A DNA stretch of 64,000 nucleotides, taken from assembly GCF_021012795.1 (NCBI RefSeq), contig NZ_VFYU01000004.1:62001-126000 (forward strand), read 5' to 3'. Every line of letters begins with the position of its first letter. Within the stretch, counting starts at the first letter, position 1. The DNA is from Psychrobacter sp. I-STPA10 (GTDB taxonomy: Bacteria > Pseudomonadota > Gammaproteobacteria > Pseudomonadales > Moraxellaceae). Both the position numbers and the translations under genes were made by a program. Of the stretch, positions 1-7,751 are shown in pieces. The notes under the pieces were generated by a model. That model was not told the DNA's origin and searched no databases. It saw only the letters and a program-made list of their open reading frames with translations.

Positions 1-114
1 TAATACAAGGCAAATTTGGGGGCGAATAGTCACTCTATTTAATCCAAAATTTAACGCCGTAGTACGTCTATTTTAGGCAAAAAGCCACCACTATGGGTTG
101 TGAATACAGGTTCT
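1..114 (-). repeat. MITE-like element, family A, partial copy at window edge
   Basis: This stretch is the reverse complement, with a few differences, of the left two thirds of the element at 54986-55150. It ends at 114 in the terminal sequence GAATACAGGTTCT and runs off the left edge of the window. There is no coding capacity. It is probably a non-autonomous inverted-repeat element. Confidence 0.75.
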
Positions 115-336
115 TATAATATAGCTTCTTATATTGATATGACTATACTTAGCCTCTTATCATACGGCAAAATCCCACTTTTACGGCTAAAATTTTGCAA
201 CGCTCTGTGCCGTCCTTTCAACTTTTAGCAAAAATAAGATAAAAATTTCCCATTTTTCAGTATTTATTTCCCGTTTCTCTCATAATGACACCCCAAAAGC
301 TACTGAAATAAAAGTAGAATACCTTTGTTTCAGACA

Positions 337-355
337 AATAATAATAATTATCATC
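337..355. promoter_or_regulatory. Possible Fur box upstream of the MFS gene
   Basis: Read on the minus strand, the 19 bases match the classical Fur consensus (GATAATGATAATCATTATC) at 14 of 19 positions. The site lies 49 bases before the MFS start codon, a plausible place for an iron-dependent repressor. AT-rich DNA gives chance matches, so this is only a candidate. The rest of 115-403 shows nothing else recognisable. Confidence 0.35.
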
Positions 356-403
356 TAAGTCGCTTTATAAAATAAAATCCCTGATTACCCTGAGAGTATC
401 TCC

Positions 404-1573
404 ATGAAATCACTTTGGTCACTGCTCATCGCAAATGCCTTATGTACTGCCAGTTTGTTTGCGTTTATTCCTGTCATTGGTCCCATCATTCGTGAGCTAC
501 ATTTAGCCGAGTGGCACAGTGGCATTATTGTTGGTATTGCTGGTATTGTCTGGATGATTTGCTCACCACTTTGGGGACGCTACAGTGATAAAGTGGGACG
601 CAAACATATTTTACTCATTAGTATGCTGGGATTTGCCTTAGCTTATTTTGTGTTAGGTAGATTTTTGGGATATGTACTGGCAACACCGCTAGCTGCTAGC
701 TATATGCTGACCATATTTATTGTATTGCGTGCCATCATGGGTGGGTTTTATGCCGCCATTCCGCCCGTCAGTGCCGCCAGAATGGCAGATGCCACCACCA
801 GCTCACAGCGAACGGCTGCCATGGCAGTATTGGGTGCCTCTAACGCCATTGGTATGGTCATCGGTCCAACATTGTCAGGGCTGGTTGCCAAAAATAATCT
901 GGCTCTGTCCTTATATATTGCCGCTGCCCTACCCTTTATTGCTTTTGTTTTACTGTGGGTATCTCTTCCCAAATCCACGCACTTTGTATCCTCTACCAAT
1001 AACATTCGCATCAAGCTATTTGATGCACGGGTACGTTTGCCAGTCATCACCAGCTTTGTGTGTCTCAATACCATCATTACTGCACAGATGTTGGTGGGGT
1101 TTTTGGTCATGGATAGGCTTGGTATGGACAGCAATACGGCAGCAAAAACGGCAGATATGGTGATGGGTACTGTGGGTATTACTCTCATTGTGACTCAAGG
1201 GGTAATGAGTAAAGTCAGTGGGGTCAGTAATCAAACTTGGATTCGCTGGGGCGTTTTGTTCGCTTCAGTTGGTACATTTTGGGTACCATTTGCCACCAAT
1301 CAATTTATACTGATGTTGACATACGCCATTGCAGCAGTCGGCTTAGGGGTGAGCTTGCCCGCCATGCAGGCATTTGCAGCAAATGTTGTTAATCAAGATG
1401 AGCAAGGTAGCGTAGCAGGAGCGGTGTCAGCAGCGCAAGGGCTGGCAATGGTGCTCACCCCTGTTATATCCACACTTTTGTATGGCATCAATATCCTTCT
1501 GCCGTTTATGTTGGCAGGCAGCTTGCTGGTTGTCTTAAGCTTTAGTGTGACTTACCTAACTCGACCCACCTAA
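404..1573 (+). CDS. MFS transporter (drug/metabolite efflux type)
   Basis: The 389-residue protein is hydrophobic throughout and fits the 12-helix plan of the DHA1-like major facilitator family. The family signature between helices 2 and 3 is seen as WGRYSDKVGRKHIL near residue 58. Helix 5 carries a glycine- and proline-rich stretch (GASNAIGMVIGPTLSG), the antiporter-type motif C region, which favours proton-driven export. The start ATG at 404 lies 8-10 bases after a weak purine stretch. A possible Fur box upstream hints at iron control and hence a siderophore or metal-related substrate, but the sequence does not identify the substrate. The gene stands alone, followed by a repeat fragment. 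Confidence 0.85.
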   Translation: MKSLWSLLIANALCTASLFAFIPVIGPIIRELHLAEWHSGIIVGIAGIVWMICSPLWGRYSDKVGRKHILLISMLGFALAYFVLGRFLGYVLATPLAASYMLTIFIVLRAIMGGFYAAIPPVSAARMADATTSSQRTAAMAVLGASNAIGMVIGPTLSGLVAKNNLALSLYIAAALPFIAFVLLWVSLPKSTHFVSSTNNIRIKLFDARVRLPVITSFVCLNTIITAQMLVGFLVMDRLGMDSNTAAKTADMVMGTVGITLIVTQGVMSKVSGVSNQTWIRWGVLFASVGTFWVPFATNQFILMLTYAIAAVGLGVSLPAMQAFAANVVNQDEQGSVAGAVSAAQGLAMVLTPVISTLLYGINILLPFMLAGSLLVVLSFSVTYLTRPT

Positions 1574-1578
1574 CTGGT

Positions 1579-1597
1579 ACGCCACTCTCAACTTCAT
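1579..1597 (+). repeat. Fragment of CTCAACTT-terminus repeat
   Basis: The bases ACGCCACTCTCAACTTCAT match the left end of the repeat family seen complete at 22436-22703. Only this terminus is present, directly after the MFS stop codon. Confidence 0.5.
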
Positions 1598-1683
1598 TCT
1601 CGGGTGAATTTGCTACGCTGTTTGGTCATACTAAGTTCCTTTTTTAAGTTAGTATAACCTCTTAGTTGCTGTCCAGTTTTATT

Positions 1684-2163
1684 ATGACACTACAGGTACT
1701 GGTATCGTGTTTATGTAGCTCTAGTGTTTTAGCGAGTAATAATGCCTCACTACAAATTAATACAGTTAAGAGTTTGTATAATCAATGCATTGGTTACGAG
1801 AAAGAGAATAGAAGAAATATTGACAATCCTTACTATGAAAGTAAGGATTGTCGAGAAATTCTATATAAACTTGCAAGCAATGACTTTAAAAAAGCAATAG
1901 CTATGGAAAAAGATTTTGAAAAAAAATATTTTAATGAGGGATATATATGTGATGCTATATATATATGGGATTCGCAAGACCCAGATTATAATGCTAAACT
2001 GACATTTACTAACTTACCCAATAATAAAGTTAAAGTAAAGTTTGGCTATGGTGGACATGTCACCTATTCACTATCTTGCAATAAAAATAAATGTCAAATT
2101 ACAGACTTATTCAATAGAAATAATTTATCACAAAAGAATATTATATTTCAAGAATGTCAGTAA
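1684..2163 (+). CDS. Small exported protein of unknown function
   Basis: I do not recognise the family. The ATG at 1684 starts a 159-residue protein with a hydrophobic leader (MTLQVLVSCLCSSSVLA) that looks like a signal peptide, so the mature protein is probably periplasmic. An in-frame TTG at 1666 would add six residues but is less likely. The mature part has several cysteines (CIGYE, SKDCREI, YICDA, SLSCNK, NKCQI, QECQ), consistent with disulfides. The DNA is much more AT-rich than its neighbours, suggesting recent acquisition. A perfect 12-bp inverted repeat (1822-1852) lies inside the coding region. Confidence 0.6.
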   Translation: MTLQVLVSCLCSSSVLASNNASLQINTVKSLYNQCIGYEKENRRNIDNPYYESKDCREILYKLASNDFKKAIAMEKDFEKKYFNEGYICDAIYIWDSQDPDYNAKLTFTNLPNNKVKVKFGYGGHVTYSLSCNKNKCQITDLFNRNNLSQKNIIFQECQ

Positions 2164-2454
2164 CAAAATATTTTATTCATATATTTAACATACTTACAAA
2201 ATAAAATTAACAACATATTGACTTTAAATAATAATTTGTAAGAAATATTAACTTTATAGATTCTGCTAACACTAGACCTATTTTCTATAATGGATATCCA
2301 AATTGAGAATTTGGATATATTTTTTTCAAAGTATGACAGTATTATTATATTTATATATTGAAAAAGAAAATGATTTACAAAACTAATCATTAGTATGCTA
2401 AATTTTATATATTAAAAGACTAGGCTGAATACCTATTCTTGCTAAGGAAAAATT
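2164..2454. other. AT-rich intergenic region
   Basis: Very AT-rich spacer between two small secreted-protein genes. Apart from the hairpin at 2416-2440, I see no RNA gene or protein-coding frame that I trust. Confidence 0.5.
2416..2440 (+). repeat. Imperfect hairpin resembling the downstream terminator
   Basis: AAGACTAGGC, a five-base loop and ACCTATTCTT form a stem with 8 of 10 pairs. The left arm is identical to that of the terminator at 2929-2951, so the gene at 2455 lies between two copies of related hairpins. There is no U-tract here, so termination is unlikely. Confidence 0.5.
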
Positions 2455-2901
2455 ATGAAAGTTTTGACTAAAACAACACTAACCATATTATCCCTCTCGC
2501 TGGCAACTTCCTCTTATGCAATATGTGATAATCTATTTAGCTGTACTGTGAAAAGTAATCATAAAAAAGTGCAAGTATGTGATAGAGGCAACGGCTATAT
2601 TAATTATCGATTTGGTAAAAACTTAAACAAACCTGAAATAAGTTTGACACAACCTTATAGAAAGACCAGTATATCTAATCAGTGGTATACTGGACGTTTT
2701 CGTGGTAGCGTATTGAGTATACCCAATGGCAATACTACATACAGTTTATTCCATTACTTTGATAGCTTCACTGATACCAAAGCTTTTCAAACTGGTATTG
2801 ATGTAATAGTAAATGATGAATATGTAGCAAAACTAGAGTGTATACCTCATTCTGTAGAATCTAATTTAGCAAATATTGATTATCTGCCAGAAGTTCACTA
2901 G
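2455..2901 (+). CDS. Small exported protein of unknown function
   Basis: The family is not recognised. The 148-residue product begins with a clear signal peptide (MKVLTKTTLTILSLSLATSSYA, cleavage likely after SYA). The mature protein of about 126 residues has cysteines near its start (ICDNLFSC, VCDRG) and one near the end (LECIP), suggesting a disulfide-stabilised periplasmic domain. The start is well supported by an AAGGAAAAA ribosome-binding sequence six bases upstream. A strong terminator follows directly, so it is a single-gene transcript. Its position between an AT-rich orphan gene and a transposase remnant points to accessory DNA. Confidence 0.7.
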   Translation: MKVLTKTTLTILSLSLATSSYAICDNLFSCTVKSNHKKVQVCDRGNGYINYRFGKNLNKPEISLTQPYRKTSISNQWYTGRFRGSVLSIPNGNTTYSLFHYFDSFTDTKAFQTGIDVIVNDEYVAKLECIPHSVESNLANIDYLPEVH

Positions 2902-2928
2902 TGATAATTGCAACTAACTATTACATCG

Positions 2929-2957
2929 AAGACTAGGCTTAATGCCTAGTCTTTTTT
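2929..2957 (+). terminator. Rho-independent terminator
   Basis: A perfect 10-bp stem (AAGACTAGGC / GCCTAGTCTT) with a five-base loop is followed by a run of seven T. It terminates the gene ending at 2901. Confidence 0.85.
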
Positions 2958-2981
2958 TGCCATTAAATGACGGATTTTGTA

Positions 2982-3590
2982 TTAATGCCAATCCATATGC
3001 TCATCTGATGACTTACTATTTTTTCTTCTTGGGATATTGGTATAAGTATCGGTTGCCTGTATTTGTTGCCTAAATGCCTCACTATCATAACCTTTATCAG
3101 CACAAAGCATGACAACATCTGTTAAGTCTACCTGTTCTATTAAATCAGGAACTACTTTAACATCATGTGTTGTACCCTCTGTAATAATAAAAGAAATTAG
3201 ATTACCATGAGCATCAACGGCTAAAACGCCTAAGTATATTTTTGTGGTATTACCACCTGCACTTTTTGCAATACCTTGTGATTTGGGGTCTGCACCACTG
3301 CTATGTTGATGTGCTTTGACATAACTTCCATCAATAAACACCCATTCCATATCTGGTTCTTCAATAATTCGGTTAAACAGCTTTATCAGCTTGTTCGATT
3401 TTGACCACCGATTAAAGGCCTTATATACAGTGTTATGTCGTCCAAAATATCTTGGTAAATCTCGCCATGGTATACCTGTTCGCATTCAATACAAAATACC
3501 TTCTACTATCTTTCTTAAATTGGCTTTGTCATATATTCCTATTTCTAGCAGTATAGACTTTAGCTTCAGCCATCGCTTTTTATTGAGCAT
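2982..3590 (-). pseudogene. IS5-family transposase, nonsense mutation and 3' truncation
   Basis: Reading from the ATG at 3590 gives 34 residues ending VEGILY, then a TGA codon at 3486-3488, then in the same frame MRTGIPWRDLPRYFG and 152 further residues. In related IS5-family (IS427-like) transposases this join reads ILYRMRTGxPWRDLP, so the TGA probably replaced an arginine CGA codon by one C-to-T change. Catalytic-region motifs are visible: DGSYVKAHQHS and ADKGYDSEAFR for two acidic residues of the DDE triad. The frame stops at DEHMDWH, where family members continue for about 60 residues including the last glutamate, so the 3' end is lost. Not functional as it stands. Confidence 0.85.
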
Positions 3591-3640
3591 GAATCGGGGC
3601 TTAGCGAGTAGTTTTCTTTTTGGGTCAGAGCTTAAAGTTT
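2982..3640 (-). mobile_element. IS5-family insertion sequence remnant
   Basis: The transposase remnant plus some 50 bases of its upstream DNA remain. The downstream end, with its inverted repeat, is missing; host-type sequence (the terminator at 2929-2957) begins 24 bases beyond the last codon. I could not define the upstream inverted repeat. Confidence 0.6.
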
Positions 3641-3965
3641 ACTATTTCGCTATTTTTTTGTCTCTAGCTTCTTACTCTCATACCCTCAATATTCAACACG
3701 TCCTAATATTGATGCACCACTAATGTAACAGAAACTATCTGTTAGTTGTAGTACAAAGATTATTGCTGCGTCAAATAATGACGCAGCAATATAAATATGC
3801 AAAAGAGCAATGAGTGTCGTCAAAGGTGACCAAAATAAATAAAATGGCATTTTTGATATCTAGTTAATTTGTATATAGTGATAGGTAACGTTAAACTTAA
3901 GAATAAACTCATAGTATACTAATGCTCATTTACTTTTATGAACCATGTTTAGCTAAGGCATACCC
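3641..3965. other. Intergenic region, nothing recognised
   Basis: This stretch holds no coding frame I would support. It ends with the promoter and leader of the methyltransferase gene. Confidence 0.4.
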
Positions 3966-4574
3966 ATGACTCACACCCCAAACTCAGAACTACTGACCAA
4001 AGCCCAACGCTGGCGTGAAGACATCGCCTTTACCCAAGATGTCTTAGGCAAGCCGTTTCACTTTACCACCACATGGGGTATTTTCTCTCCTGAAAAGCTC
4101 GATGACGGCAGTCTGATGTTGCTTGATTATGTGGATTTTCAAGCTAATGATGACTCCATAGATTTGGGTTGTGGTTATGGGGTTTTAGGTATGACAGCCG
4201 CTAGAGAATGCCCACAAGGTCAGCATACACTGATTGATAAAGACTTTATGGCGGTAGAATACGCACGCAAAAATTGCCAAAAAAATGGGCTAAATAATGT
4301 TGATGTGCATCTATCCAATGGCTTTAACCATGTAGATAGCAATAAAGATTTTAGTTTAGTGATGTCCAACCTGCCAGCCAAAGTTGGCAAAGAACAGCAC
4401 TATCTATATCTGCTCGATGCTTATAGCAAGATGCGTGAGGGTGGGCGGTTTTATGTAGTGACGATTAATGGATTACGTCAGTTTATGAAACGGGCATTTA
4501 CCGAAGTCTTTGGCAATGCGGATAAGGTAAAACAAGGCAAAACTTATACAGTGACACTGGCGATAAAAGAGTAG
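3966..4574 (+). CDS. Class I SAM-dependent methyltransferase, RsmC-like
   Basis: The 202-residue protein has the small MTS-type methyltransferase fold. Motif I, DLGCGYGVLG, near residue 60 binds S-adenosylmethionine, and LIDKDFMAVEYARKN follows as the acidic-loop motif. The substrate-side motif normally written NPPY is here SNLPAK (near residue 138), a variant found in RsmC/RsmJ-like enzymes lacking the N-terminal half. It probably modifies RNA guanine, but the target cannot be read from the sequence. RsmC itself is about 340 residues; this is a single-domain version. It is a single gene convergent with lptG and shares a bidirectional terminator with it. Confidence 0.75.
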   Translation: MTHTPNSELLTKAQRWREDIAFTQDVLGKPFHFTTTWGIFSPEKLDDGSLMLLDYVDFQANDDSIDLGCGYGVLGMTAARECPQGQHTLIDKDFMAVEYARKNCQKNGLNNVDVHLSNGFNHVDSNKDFSLVMSNLPAKVGKEQHYLYLLDAYSKMREGGRFYVVTINGLRQFMKRAFTEVFGNADKVKQGKTYTVTLAIKE

Positions 4575-4616
4575 GATGCATTGCAAGCCTAATAATAATA
4601 CAAAATACACAAGCCA

Positions 4617-4653
4617 AAAAAACGCCAGTATTGAGTCAATACTGGCGTTTTTT
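4617..4653. terminator. Bidirectional terminator between methyltransferase and lptG
   Basis: AAACGCCAGTATTG and CAATACTGGCGTTT form a perfect stem with a short loop. A-runs to the left and T-runs to the right allow termination in both directions for the convergent genes. Confidence 0.85.
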
Positions 4654-4690
4654 ATATCTGTTTGTCCCTGCTTCATGCTCCATTGCATAG

Positions 4691-5956
4691 CTAACTTTGG
4701 CGTTTAATCAAGTACAACCCCAATAATGTACTCACAATAATGGGTAACAATACCATCAACAGTGGTGAGACACCTGTGGCTAATGAAACAAAGCCAGTTA
4801 AATCTTGTAGGTAACTAAACAATAAACCAAATAACAATGCCACCACAATACGCAGACCTAAGCTGTGGCTACGTAGCGAGCCAAATACAAATGAGCATGC
4901 CACAATCACCAATGATAAAATAGAAAATGGGGACAATAGCTTTTTCCATAAGGTAAGCTCATGCTCTAATGAGCGTGTACCTTGATGCTGACTATAGCGA
5001 TAATACTCAACCAACTGAGTCAATGATAAATCGTTAGGCGGTCGGGTCAAAAGATACACTGAGCTAGGAGCAATAGGCAACGTGATGTTAACTTGCCGCT
5101 CTCGCTTTAATTGGGCAATGGGTACAGCATGAGTCATGATAGAAGCATCGCTTATTGCTACATTGGTTATGTCACTGGTTGCGTTAGAGTTTAGTGTGGA
5201 TGCTCTCAAATCCGCTTGTGGTGATAATAATTGCAATTGCGTCAAATTATTAAGCTGCCACTGATATTGTGTCTCTGCCGATGTATTGTTGTGCACATTT
5301 GCTGCAACGGTATGTTTTGGATCAGCATGACCATCAATATAGTATCCATCAGTAGCTTTAGAGACTGCTGTTAGATTATTAGCAGCATCTAAGTGCCAGC
5401 GTTTTACTTCTCCAATATTGCCTTTCTCATCGGCATAATCAATAAAAACCACATCACTACTTACCTCACCCTCATCACTAGTATTATTTTGTACTGTCCA
5501 ATAACCACTCACTGTGGCTAAAGGTGCGCTATCTGTCTGCTGTATTTGATGCGCTTTTTGATTGCTCAATGGCAATACAAACTGGTTAATTGCCAGCGAC
5601 AATAGCACAAACAATAAGGCAGGCTGTAATACCCAAAGTACAATACGATAAATACTCACACCAGCAGCTCGCATCACCACCAACTCGCTTTTATTTGCAA
5701 GCAGACCCAAACCCACAACCGCCCCTAATAATGCACCTGTAGGCGTAAACTGCACCAAAAATTGCGGCGAACGATAACCAATGTATTGTAGTGCCTGCCA
5801 GTAACTATAGCTGTCTGAGACTTCATCTAACTCCGCAAGATATGAAAATAATAGCTGTAATCCCCATAAAGCAATAACCGCACCCAATATCGCAAAAAAT
5901 GCATTTTTTTTGACATAACGAGATAAAATTTGTCCTGATCGTACTGCTTTCATCAT
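4691..5956 (-). CDS. lptG: LPS export ABC transporter permease LptG
   Basis: LptG is one of two permease subunits of the inner-membrane LptB2FG complex that extracts lipopolysaccharide and passes it to LptC and the periplasmic bridge. The 421-residue protein has the family plan: hydrophobic helices in the first 120 residues, a large periplasmic beta-rich part, and three helices at the end (LSLVIVACSFVFGSLR to VSTLLGLYLIKRQ). It is about 60 residues longer than E. coli LptG, the extra length lying in a polar, Asn/Ser-rich periplasmic stretch around residues 160-270. Its ATG overlaps the lptF stop by four bases, so the pair is translationally coupled. Confidence 0.9.
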   Translation of the reverse strand: MMKAVRSGQILSRYVKKNAFFAILGAVIALWGLQLLFSYLAELDEVSDSYSYWQALQYIGYRSPQFLVQFTPTGALLGAVVGLGLLANKSELVVMRAAGVSIYRIVLWVLQPALLFVLLSLAINQFVLPLSNQKAHQIQQTDSAPLATVSGYWTVQNNTSDEGEVSSDVVFIDYADEKGNIGEVKRWHLDAANNLTAVSKATDGYYIDGHADPKHTVAANVHNNTSAETQYQWQLNNLTQLQLLSPQADLRASTLNSNATSDITNVAISDASIMTHAVPIAQLKRERQVNITLPIAPSSVYLLTRPPNDLSLTQLVEYYRYSQHQGTRSLEHELTLWKKLLSPFSILSLVIVACSFVFGSLRSHSLGLRIVVALLFGLLFSYLQDLTGFVSLATGVSPLLMVLLPIIVSTLLGLYLIKRQS

Positions 5957-7359
5957 CGTCCCCCTACATTACTGTCATTACCATCATGGCTATCATCACT
6001 GTGTAGCACACTTTGACGGCTAAAGCCAAAGCGTAATCGATGATGAATACGACTTGCCCAGTTCATATAAAGTGCGACTACCATAAACGCAACGATGGTG
6101 ATAGGGTATGTCCAGACACCCAGTGTGCCTTTGGAGACGATATTTTTTAGTGACATGAGAACCAAGGCGCAACTGGCAAAAATCAAAATGGCTGGCAACA
6201 AACGTAGCCAGCGACCTTGACGAGGACGTACTTGTGCCAAAGGCACAGCCAACATTGGGGCAATAATCATAAGCCAAGGCAGTGCAAAACGATAACCCAG
6301 CTCAGCTTGAGCAGGTAGCTTGGCAATAACGCCTGTTGCTGCTGTATTGGACTGAGTAGCACTACACCAAAGTTTGGGAAGAGTTTGTGCGCTAATATTA
6401 TCACTGGTGACCGTTTCGGTCGATGGCTTGGTCATACTAATACGATATTTTTCAAAGCTAACTTGGTTATATACCAGACTGTCTGCACCAATCTCATAGC
6501 GACGACCCTGATAGAGGTCAATCTGAGTTGTTGGGCTATCTTCCTCCCCTTCTACTTGTACCGCTCGCTTGGCAAGTATCACCGTATCTTTAGCCTCTAA
6601 CTGCTTTGGCATGGTTGGTAAGCGGGCAAAATCACTGCTATTGGTATGAGTATGAGCGGCAGTATTATTGGTCTGATCCCTGTTATTGATCACCTCGCTT
6701 TCTAAAACATCATCTGAGCCTGTACTTTCACGGTTATTTTGCTTACTTTTACTTTGAATTAAAATAACATCTTGTAGCTGCTTTTTATCCTCACTAAAGC
6801 TACCCACATACAGGTGATAGTCATTGCTACTAATAAACTGCTTGGGGCGAATCAAATCAAAAGCACTGCTTAACGCTTGCTGTTGCCACACACTCTCAGC
6901 ATGTCGCACCCCCCAAGGTTTACCATATAAAGAAAGCCCTGCTTCAATCACAAATAACAGAACTATCAAAGGCGTCATAAGGCGAGCCAAACGTCCACGA
7001 GAAATACCACTGCCATTGATAACTGCCATTTCATGGTCAACATATAATCGACCAAATACCAGCATCAAGCCAATAAAAAATGACAAGGGTAAAATCAACT
7101 CTAAAAAATAAGGCAGATTATAACCAATAATCGAAAATAACAGCCCCACATCAAGCCGCCCTTCTGCGGCAATACCAAAATAACGAATTAAGCGTCCACC
7201 AAGCAAAAGCACCACCAAAAATCCTAAAACAATGGCGGTGGTAGAAGCAACTTGCTGGGTTATATAGCGACGTAATATCACAAACAATCTCTTATGGTTG
7301 GCTACTTTTGCAATAGTGGCAAAATGGCTCATATTAATACTAGCCGCTAATGCTAGCAT
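5953..7359 (-). CDS. lptF: LPS export ABC transporter permease LptF
   Basis: Partner permease to LptG. The conserved N-terminal region is clear: RRYITQQV, then LLLGGRLIRYFGIAAEG, ELILPLSFFIGLMLVFGRLY and ESVWQQQ. At 468 residues it is about 100 longer than E. coli LptF. The additional material is a low-complexity polar insert (around residues 200-240, rich in Asn, Ser and Thr) in the periplasmic domain and a charged tail (HSDDSHDGNDSN). The start is uncertain: ATG at 7359 or ATG at 7332, neither with a good ribosome-binding site. It is divergent from pepA, a common gammaproteobacterial arrangement. Confidence 0.9.
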   Translation of the reverse strand: MLALAASINMSHFATIAKVANHKRLFVILRRYITQQVASTTAIVLGFLVVLLLGGRLIRYFGIAAEGRLDVGLLFSIIGYNLPYFLELILPLSFFIGLMLVFGRLYVDHEMAVINGSGISRGRLARLMTPLIVLLFVIEAGLSLYGKPWGVRHAESVWQQQALSSAFDLIRPKQFISSNDYHLYVGSFSEDKKQLQDVILIQSKSKQNNRESTGSDDVLESEVINNRDQTNNTAAHTHTNSSDFARLPTMPKQLEAKDTVILAKRAVQVEGEEDSPTTQIDLYQGRRYEIGADSLVYNQVSFEKYRISMTKPSTETVTSDNISAQTLPKLWCSATQSNTAATGVIAKLPAQAELGYRFALPWLMIIAPMLAVPLAQVRPRQGRWLRLLPAILIFASCALVLMSLKNIVSKGTLGVWTYPITIVAFMVVALYMNWASRIHHRLRFGFSRQSVLHSDDSHDGNDSNVGGR

Positions 7360-7751
7360 ATTTTTATAAAACTGGCTGTGACAAGTGTTTACAAATATGA
7401 CATTCTATTCAAAAGTATGCTTCAATATCATCATTAGGTCTTATGCAGTTTTAAAGATTATTGGCAATTGTTTATTTTGTTACACTGAGCCTGTCTGCCA
7501 CCCTATCAGTTTGTTATCATAAGCCAATGTCATACTTTTTATAAGATTGACCATAGTATTTATATAAAATGACCACAATATAGTAGAGGTTCATATAAAC
7601 ATTGAATCATTGTATTTTGGTATCGTATTTTGGTGATGTTACAAAAATATGCCGTGGCTATTTTTCGTCCATCACCATGATTTCTGCCCTCTTTATTTTT
7701 TATTAAATCTTTTTATTAAATTTCATTCACAATTTAAAACAAGGAGCAGTC
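7360..7751. promoter_or_regulatory. Divergent promoter region between lptF and pepA
   Basis: A 392-base non-coding, AT-rich region that must hold both promoters. The pepA side has an AAGGAG ribosome-binding sequence at 7740-7745. I could not assign particular -35/-10 boxes or an operator with confidence. Confidence 0.5.

Noticed and set aside
720..1234. Open frames overlapping the MFS gene on both strands
   Set aside because: They lack homology-like composition and are fully covered by a clear transporter gene in another frame.
3391..3723. Plus-strand open frame across the IS5 transposase start
   Set aside because: Antisense to the transposase remnant; its length results from the reverse-complement of real coding sequence.
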